DNA of 64,000 nucleotides from Alsobacter metallidurans (lineage in GTDB: Bacteria; Pseudomonadota; Alphaproteobacteria; Rhizobiales; Beijerinckiaceae), in the NCBI RefSeq assembly GCF_014636935.1, contig NZ_BMES01000002.1, positions 1,857,148 to 1,921,147 of the forward strand, in the 5' to 3' direction. The translations under genes were made by a program, and so were the position numbers. Each line of letters begins with the position of its first letter. Within the stretch, counting starts at the first letter, position 1. The notes under the pieces are model-generated. The model had not been told where the DNA came from. It worked only from the letters and a program-made list of their open reading frames with translations, and did no database searches. Positions 1-8,456 of the stretch are shown in pieces.

Positions 1-2
1 AT

Positions 3-1751
3 CTCGAAATCCCGCGCACGCTCGACCTTCTGGTGGAGCGCCTGTCCGCGCCCGGCCTGAAGGGCTCGGCCGTGGAAGCGTGGGTTTTCGAGAATGCGGA
101 GAGCCGCGCCGCCGCCGAGGACGCGCTCTCGGCGCTGGGCGTCTCGGCGCGCATCGGGTCCGCCTACAAGCCATTGTTGCATGCGCTGCTGCCGGCCATC
201 GAGGCTGGCGGGTTGGAAGTCGTTACGCTGCGCTATCCTGTCTGCGCAGGCGCAGCCGAGCGCCGCTTCCTCGCCGAGGCCTATCCGCTTGCGGCTCTGC
301 TGCCCGAAGGCGGCTTCACGGCGCAAGCCGGCACATCCACGACCTTCTACGAAGCCGACCTCCGCTACGCGGACGGCCGTGCGGAAACGCGCCGCATCTT
401 CGTCCCGAACGTCACCCGCCGCGACGCGCTTGGGCGCGAGACGCTCTCGCCATGCGCGTGGCTGCGGATATCCGGCGCGAGCCATCCCGAGCTCGACTGC
501 GACGAGCCCGTCGGGTCGGATCTCGCTCTTGCGTATGACGCCGCCATGTCGGCTGTGACCGGGCGCGACTGGGGCAAGTCGGAGCCCTTCTTCGCCCGGC
601 TGCGCATCGAAGTCTGGATTGGCGGCGTCGAGCGTCCACTGCCGTTCATGCATGAGCGCATGAGCACCCGGGAGGCGCTGCACGAAGACCTCTATTTCTC
701 GCTTCTGGAGTGGTTCCAGCATCTCACAGGCCGCCCGGAAGGCGACCGGACCTTGCGGCCCGGCCAGATTATCCCGGACATCCGCCCGGCGGACGGACCC
801 ACGAGGGTGCGGGTGTCGGTCGAGCCTCATGAACCGGCCGCTGCGCTTGTCGCCGCGCGCGCGCCGACTTGGGATCGCTGCGAGGCCGCGCCTCCTTTGG
901 CCGAAGCTTACGCCGGCCTGGCCGAGATCGCGGGCGCGCCCATTCTCGCGACATCGCGGCAGGGTCGCGAGGTTCGCGGCGTGGTCGTCGAGGGTTCAGG
1001 CCCGCCTGTTCTGCTCACCGGCGGTCAGCACGCCAACGAGACGTCTGGCGTGGTGGGGGCGCTGCGGGCAGGAGCCGCTCTCGCCAGCGCCGGCGCCGCC
1101 TTTGCGTTGATCGCCGTCGAAAACCCCGACGGCTATGCGCTGCACCAGAGTTTCATCGCCGAAAGCCCTGAGCACATGCACCACGCCGCGCGCTACACCG
1201 CGCTGGGAGACGACCTGGAATACCGCACCACGCCGCCGCTTTACGAGCAGGAGGCTCGCAACGCCGCGCTGGCGCAGACCGGCGCTCAGCTCCACATCAA
1301 CCTGCATGGCTATCCGGCGCACGAGTGGACGCGCCCGCTGAACGGCTACCTGCCGCGCGGCTTCGACGCATGGGCGTTGCCCAAGGGCTTCTTCCTGATC
1401 CTGCGCCACCATGCCGGGATCGAAACCTATGCGCGCGCGCTTCTCGAACGGCTGACCGCGCAGCTCGCCCGAGATCCCGATCTCGTGGCCCTGAACCGCG
1501 CCCAGATCGCAGCCTACGAGGCCCACGCGGGCCCGATCGGCTTCCCGATCCTGAACGGGATCGCATGCGCGCTGGTGGAGCGCCCCGCCCAGCCGACGCC
1601 GTTGCAGCTCATCACCGAATATCCGGACGAGACGATCCACGGCGACGCTTTCAAGCTTGCGCATCGCGTGCAGATGAACGCCGCGCTTTTTGCCCGCGCG
1701 ATCTTCGCCGGCGATGTCGAAGCAGGGCGCTGGCCTGTGGCAATCGCCTGA
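3..1751 (+). CDS. M14-family zinc carboxypeptidase-like protein (5' end cut off by window)
   Basis: The reading frame is open to the left edge, so the GTG at 33 is probably internal and the start lies outside the window. The Zn-binding region is visible as GGQHANETSG (His codon at 1029-1031), matching the HxxE signature of M14 metallocarboxypeptidases. A downstream NLHGYPAHEW stretch could supply the third His ligand. The N-terminal ~280 residues are unlike a bare M14 domain and may be a substrate-recognition region. No signal peptide can be judged because the start is missing. Substrate unknown; it could be a peptidase or an amidohydrolase acting on an acylated amino acid. Confidence 0.7.
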   Translation, partial: LEIPRTLDLLVERLSAPGLKGSAVEAWVFENAESRAAAEDALSALGVSARIGSAYKPLLHALLPAIEAGGLEVVTLRYPVCAGAAERRFLAEAYPLAALLPEGGFTAQAGTSTTFYEADLRYADGRAETRRIFVPNVTRRDALGRETLSPCAWLRISGASHPELDCDEPVGSDLALAYDAAMSAVTGRDWGKSEPFFARLRIEVWIGGVERPLPFMHERMSTREALHEDLYFSLLEWFQHLTGRPEGDRTLRPGQIIPDIRPADGPTRVRVSVEPHEPAAALVAARAPTWDRCEAAPPLAEAYAGLAEIAGAPILATSRQGREVRGVVVEGSGPPVLLTGGQHANETSGVVGALRAGAALASAGAAFALIAVENPDGYALHQSFIAESPEHMHHAARYTALGDDLEYRTTPPLYEQEARNAALAQTGAQLHINLHGYPAHEWTRPLNGYLPRGFDAWALPKGFFLILRHHAGIETYARALLERLTAQLARDPDLVALNRAQIAAYEAHAGPIGFPILNGIACALVERPAQPTPLQLITEYPDETIHGDAFKLAHRVQMNAALFARAIFAGDVEAGRWPVAIA

Positions 1752-1847
1752 TCGGCCGGAGCGCCTGCGGCGGATCGGCCGAAAGCCGCAACCGAGCCGC
1801 CACCGGAACGTTGAGGCTGCGAAACCTTGACTCTCCGGGAGGCCCTG

Positions 1848-2594
1848 ATGGCCAGCCAACGCCGCACCGTCTCGTTCCGCCGCTCCACGGCGTCCCTCAT
1901 GTTGGGCTGCGCCTTGTCGGTCGCCGCCGCCATTGCGCCGGGCTTCGCGCAGAGTTCGGGCGGGGGCAGCTCCTCGGGCGGCTCTTCCAGTTCGGGGTCC
2001 GCCTCGGGATCGTCTGGCGCGACCACGTCGGGGTCGATCGGCGGCGCCAATCCGGCCTCGCCCAGCACGGGCGGCCTGGGCAGCGCGCCGGGTTCGCTCG
2101 CGGCTCCTCCCGGAACCGCGTTGTCGGGACAAAATCAGCCCACCGGACCGGCCCCGATCCTCGGAGCAGGCCAGCCCACGACGTCAGGCGCCACTGCGCC
2201 GAGCACGGCGCAACCGGACGCCGGCGCGAGCCGGCAGGGTAGTACGCTGTCGAACAATCCTGCCAACGTGAACAGCGGCGCTTCGGCCGCCACGAGCGGC
2301 TCGTCGGGTCAGGCCCCCACGGCCCAGCGCGGTCCGGGCGTCGCCGGCGCGGCGCCGGGAACAGGCGAAGGCGCGTGCGGCGACGTGCTGGCCAACCCGA
2401 GCAACTTCACGGCTAAAATTATCGCCGACTGCAAGGCGCGCACCGGCAAGGAGGCCGCGCCGCGCTCGGCCGACATGCGCTCCAACGGCATCAACGCCGT
2501 GGATCGTCCGTCCGAAGTTCAGAAGGCGCGCGAGGCCAAGGACAAGAACGCAGTCGGAAGCATTTGCAGCGGATGTGGCGTGACGAAGCGCTAG
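1848..2594 (+). CDS. Secreted Ser/Gly/Ala-rich hypothetical protein
   Basis: A 248-residue protein with a clear Sec signal: basic N-terminus (SQRRTVSFRRS), hydrophobic LMLGCALSVAAAIA, and likely cleavage after GFA. ATG 1848 is chosen because GGGAGG (1837-1842) sits five bases upstream; a TTG at 1827 is less likely. The mature part begins with a low-complexity Ser/Gly tract, then ~130 residues rich in Ala, Gly, Thr and Pro. The last ~75 residues are more globular and contain four Cys (GACGDVL, ADCKA, SICSGCG), suggesting disulfides or metal binding. Family not recognised; probably periplasmic or extracellular. Confidence 0.7.
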   Translation: MASQRRTVSFRRSTASLMLGCALSVAAAIAPGFAQSSGGGSSSGGSSSSGSASGSSGATTSGSIGGANPASPSTGGLGSAPGSLAAPPGTALSGQNQPTGPAPILGAGQPTTSGATAPSTAQPDAGASRQGSTLSNNPANVNSGASAATSGSSGQAPTAQRGPGVAGAAPGTGEGACGDVLANPSNFTAKIIADCKARTGKEAAPRSADMRSNGINAVDRPSEVQKAREAKDKNAVGSICSGCGVTKR

Positions 2595-2698
2595 AAGCCT
2601 CAGGGCATATACGTAGCATTCACGTTTGGCATGCATCGATCATCTGAATCGCGACAACCACAACCTTACGCGATGCGATCTCGCCTTGCCTTTCGTGA

Positions 2699-3166
2699 AT
2701 GGACGCCCCCCGAATGCCGCTCACGCGCCTGACCTATTACTCGACCCGGAAGATCCCTCCGCAGGAGGGCTTCCGCACGATCAAGAGCATCCTCGACGCC
2801 TCGATCCGCAACAACGCGCGCGACGGCATTACGGGCTACATGATCTTCGACGACCGCATCTTCGCGCAGATCCTCGAAGGCGAAACCGCCGTGGTGTCGC
2901 GCACCTATGACCGGATCGGCGCCGATCCGCGCCATGGCGATCTCGTGCTGCTGGAGCGCCGGCCCCAGGCCACCCGGGCTTTCCCCAACTGGGCTATGGG
3001 CGCGACGCTTTTCCTTGACGAAATGAAGGACGTCATGAGCAAGCGCGGCATGACCACGCTCGACCCGAGCAAGCTCGGGCCGGCCGGCGTGCTCGGGCTG
3101 GCGCAGGCGCTCCATGCGCGCGAGCAAGCCCGTAAGCCTGCCCAGCGGATGCCGACGGCGCGCTGA
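2699..3166 (+). CDS. BLUF-domain blue-light photoreceptor
   Basis: A 155-residue single-domain BLUF protein that should bind FAD and sense blue light. The key positions are present with AppA-like spacing: Tyr13 (in LTYYS), Asn39 (IRNNARDGITG), Gln57 (FAQILEG), Trp98 and Met100 (FPNWAMG). The Gln-to-Trp distance of 41 residues equals that in AppA. After the domain come ~50 residues with no output domain, so it probably signals by protein-protein contact. ATG 2714 is an alternative start six codons in; neither has a strong ribosome site. It ends 6 bp from the convergent flbD stop, at the edge of the flagellar cluster. A link to motility is only inference. Confidence 0.85.
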   Translation: MDAPRMPLTRLTYYSTRKIPPQEGFRTIKSILDASIRNNARDGITGYMIFDDRIFAQILEGETAVVSRTYDRIGADPRHGDLVLLERRPQATRAFPNWAMGATLFLDEMKDVMSKRGMTTLDPSKLGPAGVLGLAQALHAREQARKPAQRMPTAR

Positions 3167-3172
3167 ACGAGC

Positions 3173-4534
3173 CTAGAGGCTCGCCACGCGAGCCTCGCCC
3201 GGCCCGGGCACGGCCACGCCGTCTGCCGTGTATTCGTTCAGCTTGTTGCGCAGCGTGCGGATGCTGATGCCGAGGATCTTGGCCGCGTGGGTGCGGTTGC
3301 CCAGGCAGTGGTCCAGGGTGTCCAGGATGAGCTCGCGCTCGACATCCGCCACCGTGCGCCCCACCAGCGCCCGCGCGGTCGCCTCGGCGGTTTCCAGCGC
3401 CCGTGCGGCGGGATCGCGAGGGCCGGCCCCGAAGGCCTCGCCGTCCGGCGTCAGGATCGCGTCGACTCCGATTTCCTCCCCCACCGCCAGCAGCACCGCC
3501 CGGTGCAGGGTGTTTTCCAGCTCGCGCACATTGCCACGCCACGGATTGGCGAGCAGCGCGCGGCGCGCATCAGGCGACAGCGCCCGCACGGGCACGCCGT
3601 TCACGTCGGCGTATTTGCGCACGAAATGGCCGGCGAGCTCCAGGATGTCCTGCGTGCGCTCGCGCAGCGGCGGCACCTTCAGGTTCACGACGTTCAGGCG
3701 GTAGAGCAGGTCCTCGCGGAACGTGCCCTTGCGGACCTCGTCGGCCAGGTTGCGGTTGGACGTCGCGATCACACGGATGTCCACTGGCACCGGCTTGCCG
3801 CCGCCGACACGGTCGATCACGCGCTCCTGCAGGGCCCGCAGCAGCTTGGCCTGCAGCCGCACGTCCATTTCGGAGATCTCGTCCAGCAGCAGCGTGCCGC
3901 CGCTGGCCTCCTCGAACTTGCCGATGCGCCGCGCCACCGCGCCCGTGAACGCGCCTTTCTCGTGGCCAAACAGCTCGGACTCCAGCAGCGCGTCCGGGAT
4001 GGCCGCGCAGTTCACTGAGATGAACGCCTTGTCCTTGCGGTTGGAGCGGCCGTGCAGGAAGCGGGCGACCACCTCCTTGCCGACGCCGCTCTCGCCCGTG
4101 ATCAGGATCGAGGCTTCCGACTTCGCCACCTGCTCCGCCAAGCGGACGACGCGCGCCATAGCCTCGTCGCGGAACACGAACGAACGCGTGTCGCGGGACA
4201 CGGCCTCCAGCACGGCCGCGATCATCTCGGGGTCGGGCGGCAGCGGGATGTACTCGCGCGCGCCCGCCTGGATGGCGGCCACGGCCGCGCGCGCATCCGT
4301 GCCGGTGCCGCAGGCCGCTACGGGCGTGCGGATACGCTCCAGCTCAAACGAAGTCACGAGGTCGCGCACCGAGAGCACGACGTCGATCATCACGAGGTCC
4401 GCGCCCTTGCTGCGCATCACCATGAGCGCCTGCTCGACGCTCTCGGCGTTGGTGACGCTCGCGCCGCGGTCGATGGCGATCTTCGTGGCCTGGGCCAGGG
4501 GCCCCTTCATGACGCCGACGATAAGAAGCCGCAT
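3173..4534 (-). CDS. flbD: Sigma-54-dependent flagellar regulator FlbD
   Basis: 453 residues: N-terminal receiver-like domain (1-115), AAA+ domain (~120-350) with Walker A GESGVGKE (147-154) and the sigma-54-contact GAFTGA loop, and a C-terminal Fis-type helix-turn-helix (NRTHAAKILGISIRTLRNKL). In alphaproteobacteria FlbD switches on late flagellar genes with RpoN. The receiver is degenerate: the acidic pair expected after beta-1 is replaced by VGVMKG, although an Asp (51) remains at the phosphoacceptor position. Control by phosphorylation is therefore doubtful, as in Caulobacter FlbD. It is last in fliF-fliH-fliN-flbD, 11 bp after fliN, with AGGAG before its ATG. A fitting target promoter lies upstream of fliK. 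Confidence 0.93.
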   Translation of the reverse strand: MRLLIVGVMKGPLAQATKIAIDRGASVTNAESVEQALMVMRSKGADLVMIDVVLSVRDLVTSFELERIRTPVAACGTGTDARAAVAAIQAGAREYIPLPPDPEMIAAVLEAVSRDTRSFVFRDEAMARVVRLAEQVAKSEASILITGESGVGKEVVARFLHGRSNRKDKAFISVNCAAIPDALLESELFGHEKGAFTGAVARRIGKFEEASGGTLLLDEISEMDVRLQAKLLRALQERVIDRVGGGKPVPVDIRVIATSNRNLADEVRKGTFREDLLYRLNVVNLKVPPLRERTQDILELAGHFVRKYADVNGVPVRALSPDARRALLANPWRGNVRELENTLHRAVLLAVGEEIGVDAILTPDGEAFGAGPRDPAARALETAEATARALVGRTVADVERELILDTLDHCLGNRTHAAKILGISIRTLRNKLNEYTADGVAVPGPGEARVASL

Positions 4535-4545
4535 GGTCAGATCTC

Positions 4546-4896
4546 CTACCGGTCGGACTTGATGATTTCGGTCATGGTCACGCCGAGGCGGTCTTCCACC
4601 AGCACGACCTCGCCGCGTGCGACCAGGCGGTCGTTGACGAAGATGTCGATCGCCTCGCCCACGCGCCGGTCAAGTTCCAGCACCGCGCCGGGTCCGAGCC
4701 GCAACAGCTCGCCGACCTCGAGGCGGGTGCGGCCGAGCACGGCGGACACATTTACGGGCACGTCGAACACGTGCTCGAGATCCTCCGCGACCTTGCCGGT
4801 CGGATGCTCGTCCTGAGCCCCCCCTGCCCCATCGTCTGCAAAGTCGAGGTCGCCGCCCTTGAGATTGGGGAGCGGAATGTCGTCGGGTCCCGCCAT
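4546..4896 (-). CDS. fliN: Flagellar motor switch protein FliN
   Basis: 116 residues with a SpoA-type C-terminal domain (~40-112: VPVNVSAVLGRT, LLRLGPGAVLELDRRVGE, VARGEVVLVEDRLGVTMTEI), which forms the bottom of the C-ring switch with FliM and FliG. The first ~35 residues are an acidic linker normal for FliN. GGAGACGACC precedes the ATG. It lies 15 bp after fliH and 11 bp before flbD, clearly one transcription unit. FliM and FliG are not in the window. Confidence 0.93.
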   Translation of the reverse strand: MAGPDDIPLPNLKGGDLDFADDGAGGAQDEHPTGKVAEDLEHVFDVPVNVSAVLGRTRLEVGELLRLGPGAVLELDRRVGEAIDIFVNDRLVARGEVVLVEDRLGVTMTEIIKSDR

Positions 4897-4911
4897 GGCG
4901 GTCGTCTCCGA

Positions 4912-5529
4912 TCAGGACTGGTGGAAGCCGGCGCCGAGATGGCGCTGGATGGCTCCCGAGATGTTGCGTTGCAAAGCGTCGGAATCGCGGCGCATGCCGC
5001 CATCCGCCCACTCGATGACAAAGTCGCCTTGCGCCATGCCGTCCTCGCCGAGCACGACCAAACGGCCGGCGAAGCCGCGCTCGATGGCCTTGCGCTCCAG
5101 CACCTCTTTGGCGCTGTCGACGCATTCCGGCGGAACGCGCACGGCCAGATGCGGCGCGCCGGCCATCTCGCGGAAGCATTCCTGCGCGGCGGCTTCCAGC
5201 GGCCCCAGCGGCTCGCGCGCCAATAGGTCGCCGGCGAGTTTGCGGGCGAAAACGATCGCGAGCTCCGCCGCTTCCAGCTCCAGGCGCTCGGTCTGGTGTT
5301 CGAGATGGGCGATCACGGCCGCGGCGGCGCCGGCCACCTGCTCGATCGCGAGCGCCATCCGCATGGCGGCTTCCTGCTCGGCTTCGCGGCGGCCCTCCAT
5401 CCGGCCCCGCTCCCAGCCTTCCTGCTCGGCCTGCTGCAGCCGCTCGACATCGGCCTGGCGGCGCATGCTCTGGCTGCGCCGGTCCGAACCGAAGTCGTTG
5501 TCGAAGGAAAATTTCTGGGCGTTGCTCAT
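4912..5529 (-). CDS. fliH: Flagellar assembly protein FliH (FliI regulator)
   Basis: 205 residues. A Gln/Glu/Arg-rich coiled-coil N-terminal half (about 15-60, many A/E/R/Q heptads) leads into a FliH/HrpE-like C-terminal half (AELAIVFARKLAGDLL, VRVPPECVDSAKEVLE, LVVLGEDGMAQGDFVIEWADGGMRRD). FliH dimers bind the export ATPase FliI, encoded at 41134-42471, and couple it to the export gate. Position between fliF and fliN supports the call more than sequence alone, since FliH proteins diverge strongly. Confidence 0.85.
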   Translation of the reverse strand: MSNAQKFSFDNDFGSDRRSQSMRRQADVERLQQAEQEGWERGRMEGRREAEQEAAMRMALAIEQVAGAAAAVIAHLEHQTERLELEAAELAIVFARKLAGDLLAREPLGPLEAAAQECFREMAGAPHLAVRVPPECVDSAKEVLERKAIERGFAGRLVVLGEDGMAQGDFVIEWADGGMRRDSDALQRNISGAIQRHLGAGFHQS

Positions 5530-5566
5530 GAGGCTCGGTCAGCGCTGAAGGGGGATGGGGGCTGGA

Positions 5567-7216
5567 TCACGCGGCTTCCTCGTTGATCCATTGCCGGAGG
5601 ATGGTCGCGGTGCCGGCCGGGTTCTCCTTGACGATCTCGCCGATGCGCTCCACCGAGCGGGCCTGCACCTGGCCCTGGACGCGCGCGATGTCGAGCATGC
5701 GGCTGGCCTCGGTCTCCTCCACGACAGGCGGCTCGCGTTTGGCCGGCCCCGCAATGGCGCCCTGCCGCACGCCGTCCGGTCCGACGCCGGCTCCGGCCAG
5801 AGCCTCGACCAGCCGGGTCTGCGGCCCCAGCGGGGCGAGGATGGTGCGCACCAGCGGCCGGACCACCACGAGGGTGACGATCAGCACCAGCAACGCCAGA
5901 ACGGTCAACTCGACGCCGCGCATCATGTCGTCGCGCGTGGGCGTCAGCAGGGCCATGAAGCCGGTCGGAGCGGCGGGCGTCTCGGCCAGCGGCGGCGCCT
6001 CGGCGAAGCGCAGGTTGACGACCTCGATCTGGTCGCCGCGCTTCCCGTCGAACCCGATGGAGGAGCGGACCAGGGCGGCGATGCGATCCAGCTCATCCTG
6101 CGGCCGCGGCTGGTAGGTGACCTCGCCGGCGGCGGACTTCGTGTAGACGCCGTCCACCAGAACCGCGACGGACAGGCGCTTCACGCGTCCGCCCTCCACC
6201 ACTTCGGTGCGCGTCGTGCGGGAGATCTCGTAATTGACGATCTCCTCCGACTTCTGCGACTGGTCCTTCTGCTGGCCGTTGGCGTCGGACTTCGCGCCGG
6301 GCAGTTCGTTCCCGACCGTGACCTGGCCGTCCTTGGCTTCCGTGCTCGCCTGGCTTTCGTTGCGCGTCTGGGTGGAGCGCACCACGCGGCTCTCGGGATC
6401 GAAGCTCTCGGAAGTCTGCTGGACGCGGTTGACGTCGATCTCGGCCGCGACCTGGACCCGCGTCCGCCCCTGTCCGACGATGCTCGCCACGATCTCCTCG
6501 ACCTGGGTCCGCATGCGCCGCTCGTAGCTGAGCTGCTTTTCCTCGGCGGCCGCCGCGCCGGTGTTCTCGCCGCGCGCGCCATCGGCGAGCAGCCGGCCCC
6601 GATCGTCGACGATGGAGATGCGCTCGGGCTTCATGCCGTCCACGGCGGACGCCACCAGATGGCGAATCGCCCGCACCTGGCCCGAGTCGAGTTCGCCCGA
6701 AACCTTCAGGGCGATGGAGGCGCTGGCTGGCTCCCGATCCCGCTCGAAGAGCTTGCGCTCGGGGATGACGAGGTGGACCCGTGCCGATTGCACCTTGCTG
6801 AGCGACCGGATCGTGCGGGCGAGCTCGCCCTCCAGCGCCCGGAGCTGGTTCACGCCTTGCACGAAGCTCGTGGACGAGAAGGCGTCGCCCTTATCGAAGA
6901 TCTCGTAGCCCACGCTTCCGCCGGCGGGCATGCCCTTGCTGGCCAGATCCATGCGCAGGCGGGCGATGTCGCTGCGCGGAACCGAAATCGCGCGTCCATC
7001 CTCCCGCAGTTCGAACTTGATGGCGCGTTGCTCGAGATCCTTGACGATCGCGCTGGAATCCTCGGGGCCGAGGTCGGCATAGAGCACGCCCATGGCGGGC
7101 TGCGTCACCCGCATGATCACGAAGGCGAAGAAGCCGACGAGCGCAAGCGTCACGGCCCCCATCGCGGCGATGCGCACAGGCCCCAGACGGTTCAGAAATT
7201 CAACGAGGCCGTTCAA
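5567..7216 (-). CDS. fliF: Flagellar MS-ring protein FliF
   Basis: 549 residues, usual FliF length. Two membrane segments are visible: N-terminal (~19-40, MGAVTLALVGFFAFVIMRV) and C-terminal (~445-465, LTVLALLVLIVTLVVVRPLV). The periplasmic YscJ/FliF part contains GVLYADLGPEDSSAIV, DIARLRMDLASKGMP and VQGVNQLRALEGELARTI. The cytoplasmic tail after the second segment would bind FliG. It is first in the fliF-fliH-fliN-flbD operon. Upstream at 7288-7302 is a CtrA-type box, in line with early-class control of fliF. Confidence 0.95.
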   Translation of the reverse strand: MNGLVEFLNRLGPVRIAAMGAVTLALVGFFAFVIMRVTQPAMGVLYADLGPEDSSAIVKDLEQRAIKFELREDGRAISVPRSDIARLRMDLASKGMPAGGSVGYEIFDKGDAFSSTSFVQGVNQLRALEGELARTIRSLSKVQSARVHLVIPERKLFERDREPASASIALKVSGELDSGQVRAIRHLVASAVDGMKPERISIVDDRGRLLADGARGENTGAAAAEEKQLSYERRMRTQVEEIVASIVGQGRTRVQVAAEIDVNRVQQTSESFDPESRVVRSTQTRNESQASTEAKDGQVTVGNELPGAKSDANGQQKDQSQKSEEIVNYEISRTTRTEVVEGGRVKRLSVAVLVDGVYTKSAAGEVTYQPRPQDELDRIAALVRSSIGFDGKRGDQIEVVNLRFAEAPPLAETPAAPTGFMALLTPTRDDMMRGVELTVLALLVLIVTLVVVRPLVRTILAPLGPQTRLVEALAGAGVGPDGVRQGAIAGPAKREPPVVEETEASRMLDIARVQGQVQARSVERIGEIVKENPAGTATILRQWINEEAA

Positions 7217-7287
7217 GCCCTAGACCTCAACAAACACGCCTTACGGCGGATTGCCCGCCGGCTAGGCAATATTTGCCCGGTTCACGG

Positions 7288-7302
7288 TTATCAGTCAGTT
7301 AA
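7288..7302 (-). promoter_or_regulatory. Candidate CtrA box upstream of fliF
   Basis: TTAT-CAGTCAG-TTAA on the plus strand (TTAA-N7-ATAA reading toward fliF) matches TTAA-N7-TTAA with one mismatch, about 70-85 bp upstream of the fliF ATG. fliF is a known CtrA-class early flagellar gene in related bacteria. Confidence 0.5.
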
Positions 7303-7331
7303 CGAGGCAAGCTTGAGCACCGCCGGAATGC

Positions 7332-7360
7332 AAAAAGCGCCGGCGGAGGCCAGCGCTTTT
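7332..7360 (-). terminator. Rho-independent terminator after sciP
   Basis: AAAAGCGC (7333-7340) and GCGCTTTT (7353-7360) form an 8-bp stem around a 12-base loop. Read on the minus strand it ends in a T-run, 20 bp past the sciP stop, and would separate sciP from the fliF operon. Confidence 0.65.
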
Positions 7361-7380
7361 CGAGATCGATACGAAGACGG

Positions 7381-7656
7381 TCAGTGACGATATTGCTGGA
7401 TTCGGGTGGTCCGAAGACCCGCAAGCCCATGCTCGTCGATGGACGCCTGCCAGGACAGGAACTCCTCCACGGTGAGGGTGTAGCGCGTACACGCTTCCTC
7501 AAGGCTGAGAAGCCCGCCGCGAACAGCGGCGACCACCTCGGCTTTGCGCCGGATCACCCAGCGTCTCGTGTTGGAGGGCGGAAGATCCGCAATCGTCAGC
7601 GGGCTTCCGTCCGGTCCGATTACGTATTTCGCCCTCGGGCGGTAGGTTTCGGTCAT
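7381..7656 (-). CDS. sciP: CtrA inhibitor protein SciP (DUF1153)
   Basis: 91 residues beginning MTETYRPRAKYVIGPDGSPL, the signature start of DUF1153/SciP. It has a helix-turn-helix-like core (TRRWVIRRKAEVVAAVRGGLLSLEEACTRY, TVEEFLSW). SciP binds CtrA at promoters and blocks RNA polymerase recruitment, which helps turn off CtrA-activated genes. ATG 7656 is chosen because the SciP family starts there; an upstream extension to 7755 has no family support. A CtrA-like box at 7719-7733 lies ~65 bp upstream. It sits between the fliF and fliK-flgD transcription units. Confidence 0.9.
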   Translation of the reverse strand: MTETYRPRAKYVIGPDGSPLTIADLPPSNTRRWVIRRKAEVVAAVRGGLLSLEEACTRYTLTVEEFLSWQASIDEHGLAGLRTTRIQQYRH

Positions 7657-7718
7657 TTTACGCTCACACAACACAACCCGACTGACCAGTGTCTGGAAGG
7701 AAGATAGGGCCGTCTCAC

Positions 7719-7733
7719 TTAAGATTTGCCTAA
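7719..7733 (-). promoter_or_regulatory. Candidate CtrA box upstream of sciP
   Basis: TTAA-GATTTGC-CTAA on the plus strand (TTAG-N7-TTAA toward sciP) is one mismatch from TTAA-N7-TTAA. It lies 63-77 bp before the sciP ATG. In Caulobacter sciP is itself CtrA-dependent, so a feedback loop would be expected. Confidence 0.5.
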
Positions 7734-7767
7734 GCGCAACCTGTAGTTTTTCCACGGGGTCAAGCCT

Positions 7768-8439
7768 TCAGACGGCAGTGCGGCGCAGGGTCAAAACCTT
7801 GTCGACCGCAACCGAGATGTTGCCGATCTTGAGCACCGGGGTGGCGCCCGTGAAATCGACGCCATCCACCACGCCGGCCACCTGCGTCTTGACGTTGACG
7901 CCCGTGTTCGACGAGTCCTGCGCGGCCACCGAGATCGTGTAGTCGCCCGCCGGTTGCTGCTGGCCGGACATGTCCTTGCCGTCCCAGGTGAAGTCCTGTG
8001 CGCCGGCGCTCAAGCTGCGCGAACCCGTGTAGACCACCTGCCCGCTGCTGTTCTTGATTGTAACCGTGGACTGCGCCGAACGGGCGGCATCCAGCGACCA
8101 CGTTGCTTTGCCGTTTGTCAGCGCCGTCGTGGCGCCATCGGCCGTGATCGTGGCGCCGAGGAACGTCGCCGCGCTGGTGGCCGTGCTCGCCTGGGTGGCC
8201 GAGAGCAAGCTGGTCAGCTGCGTGTTTGTCTTGATCTGCTGCTCAACCGAGGCGAACTGCACGAGCTGCTGGGTGAACTGATTGGTGTCGAGCGGATCGA
8301 GCGGGTTCTGGTTCTTCAGCTGCGTCGTCAGGAGCAGCAGAAACTGGTCGAAGTTGCTCGCAAGCGTGCTGCGATCCGTCGATCCCGCCGCTTTCGACGC
8401 GCCGGTTGTGGACGAGGTGGTTGATCCCACGGTGCTCAT
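7768..8439 (-). CDS. flgD: Flagellar hook-capping scaffold protein FlgD
   Basis: 223 residues. The conserved N-terminal FlgD region is plain (ASNFDQFLLLLTTQLKNQNPLDPLDTNQFTQQLVQFASVEQQIKTN in pieces), followed by the FlgD Ig-like/tudor part (FTWDGKDMSGQQQPAGDYTISV). FlgD caps the growing hook and leaves when it is complete. It has no Sec signal, as expected for a type III export substrate. It follows fliK by 17 bp, so hook cap and hook-length ruler are co-transcribed from the sigma-54 promoter at 10158-10173. Confidence 0.95.
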   Translation of the reverse strand: MSTVGSTTSSTTGASKAAGSTDRSTLASNFDQFLLLLTTQLKNQNPLDPLDTNQFTQQLVQFASVEQQIKTNTQLTSLLSATQASTATSAATFLGATITADGATTALTNGKATWSLDAARSAQSTVTIKNSSGQVVYTGSRSLSAGAQDFTWDGKDMSGQQQPAGDYTISVAAQDSSNTGVNVKTQVAGVVDGVDFTGATPVLKIGNISVAVDKVLTLRRTAV

Positions 8440-8456
8440 CTGCGTCTCCGGGGTGG

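Noticed and set aside
5555-7387. 610-residue plus-strand open frame opposite fliF
   Set aside because: Mirror frame of fliF; composition is typical of antisense GC-rich DNA.
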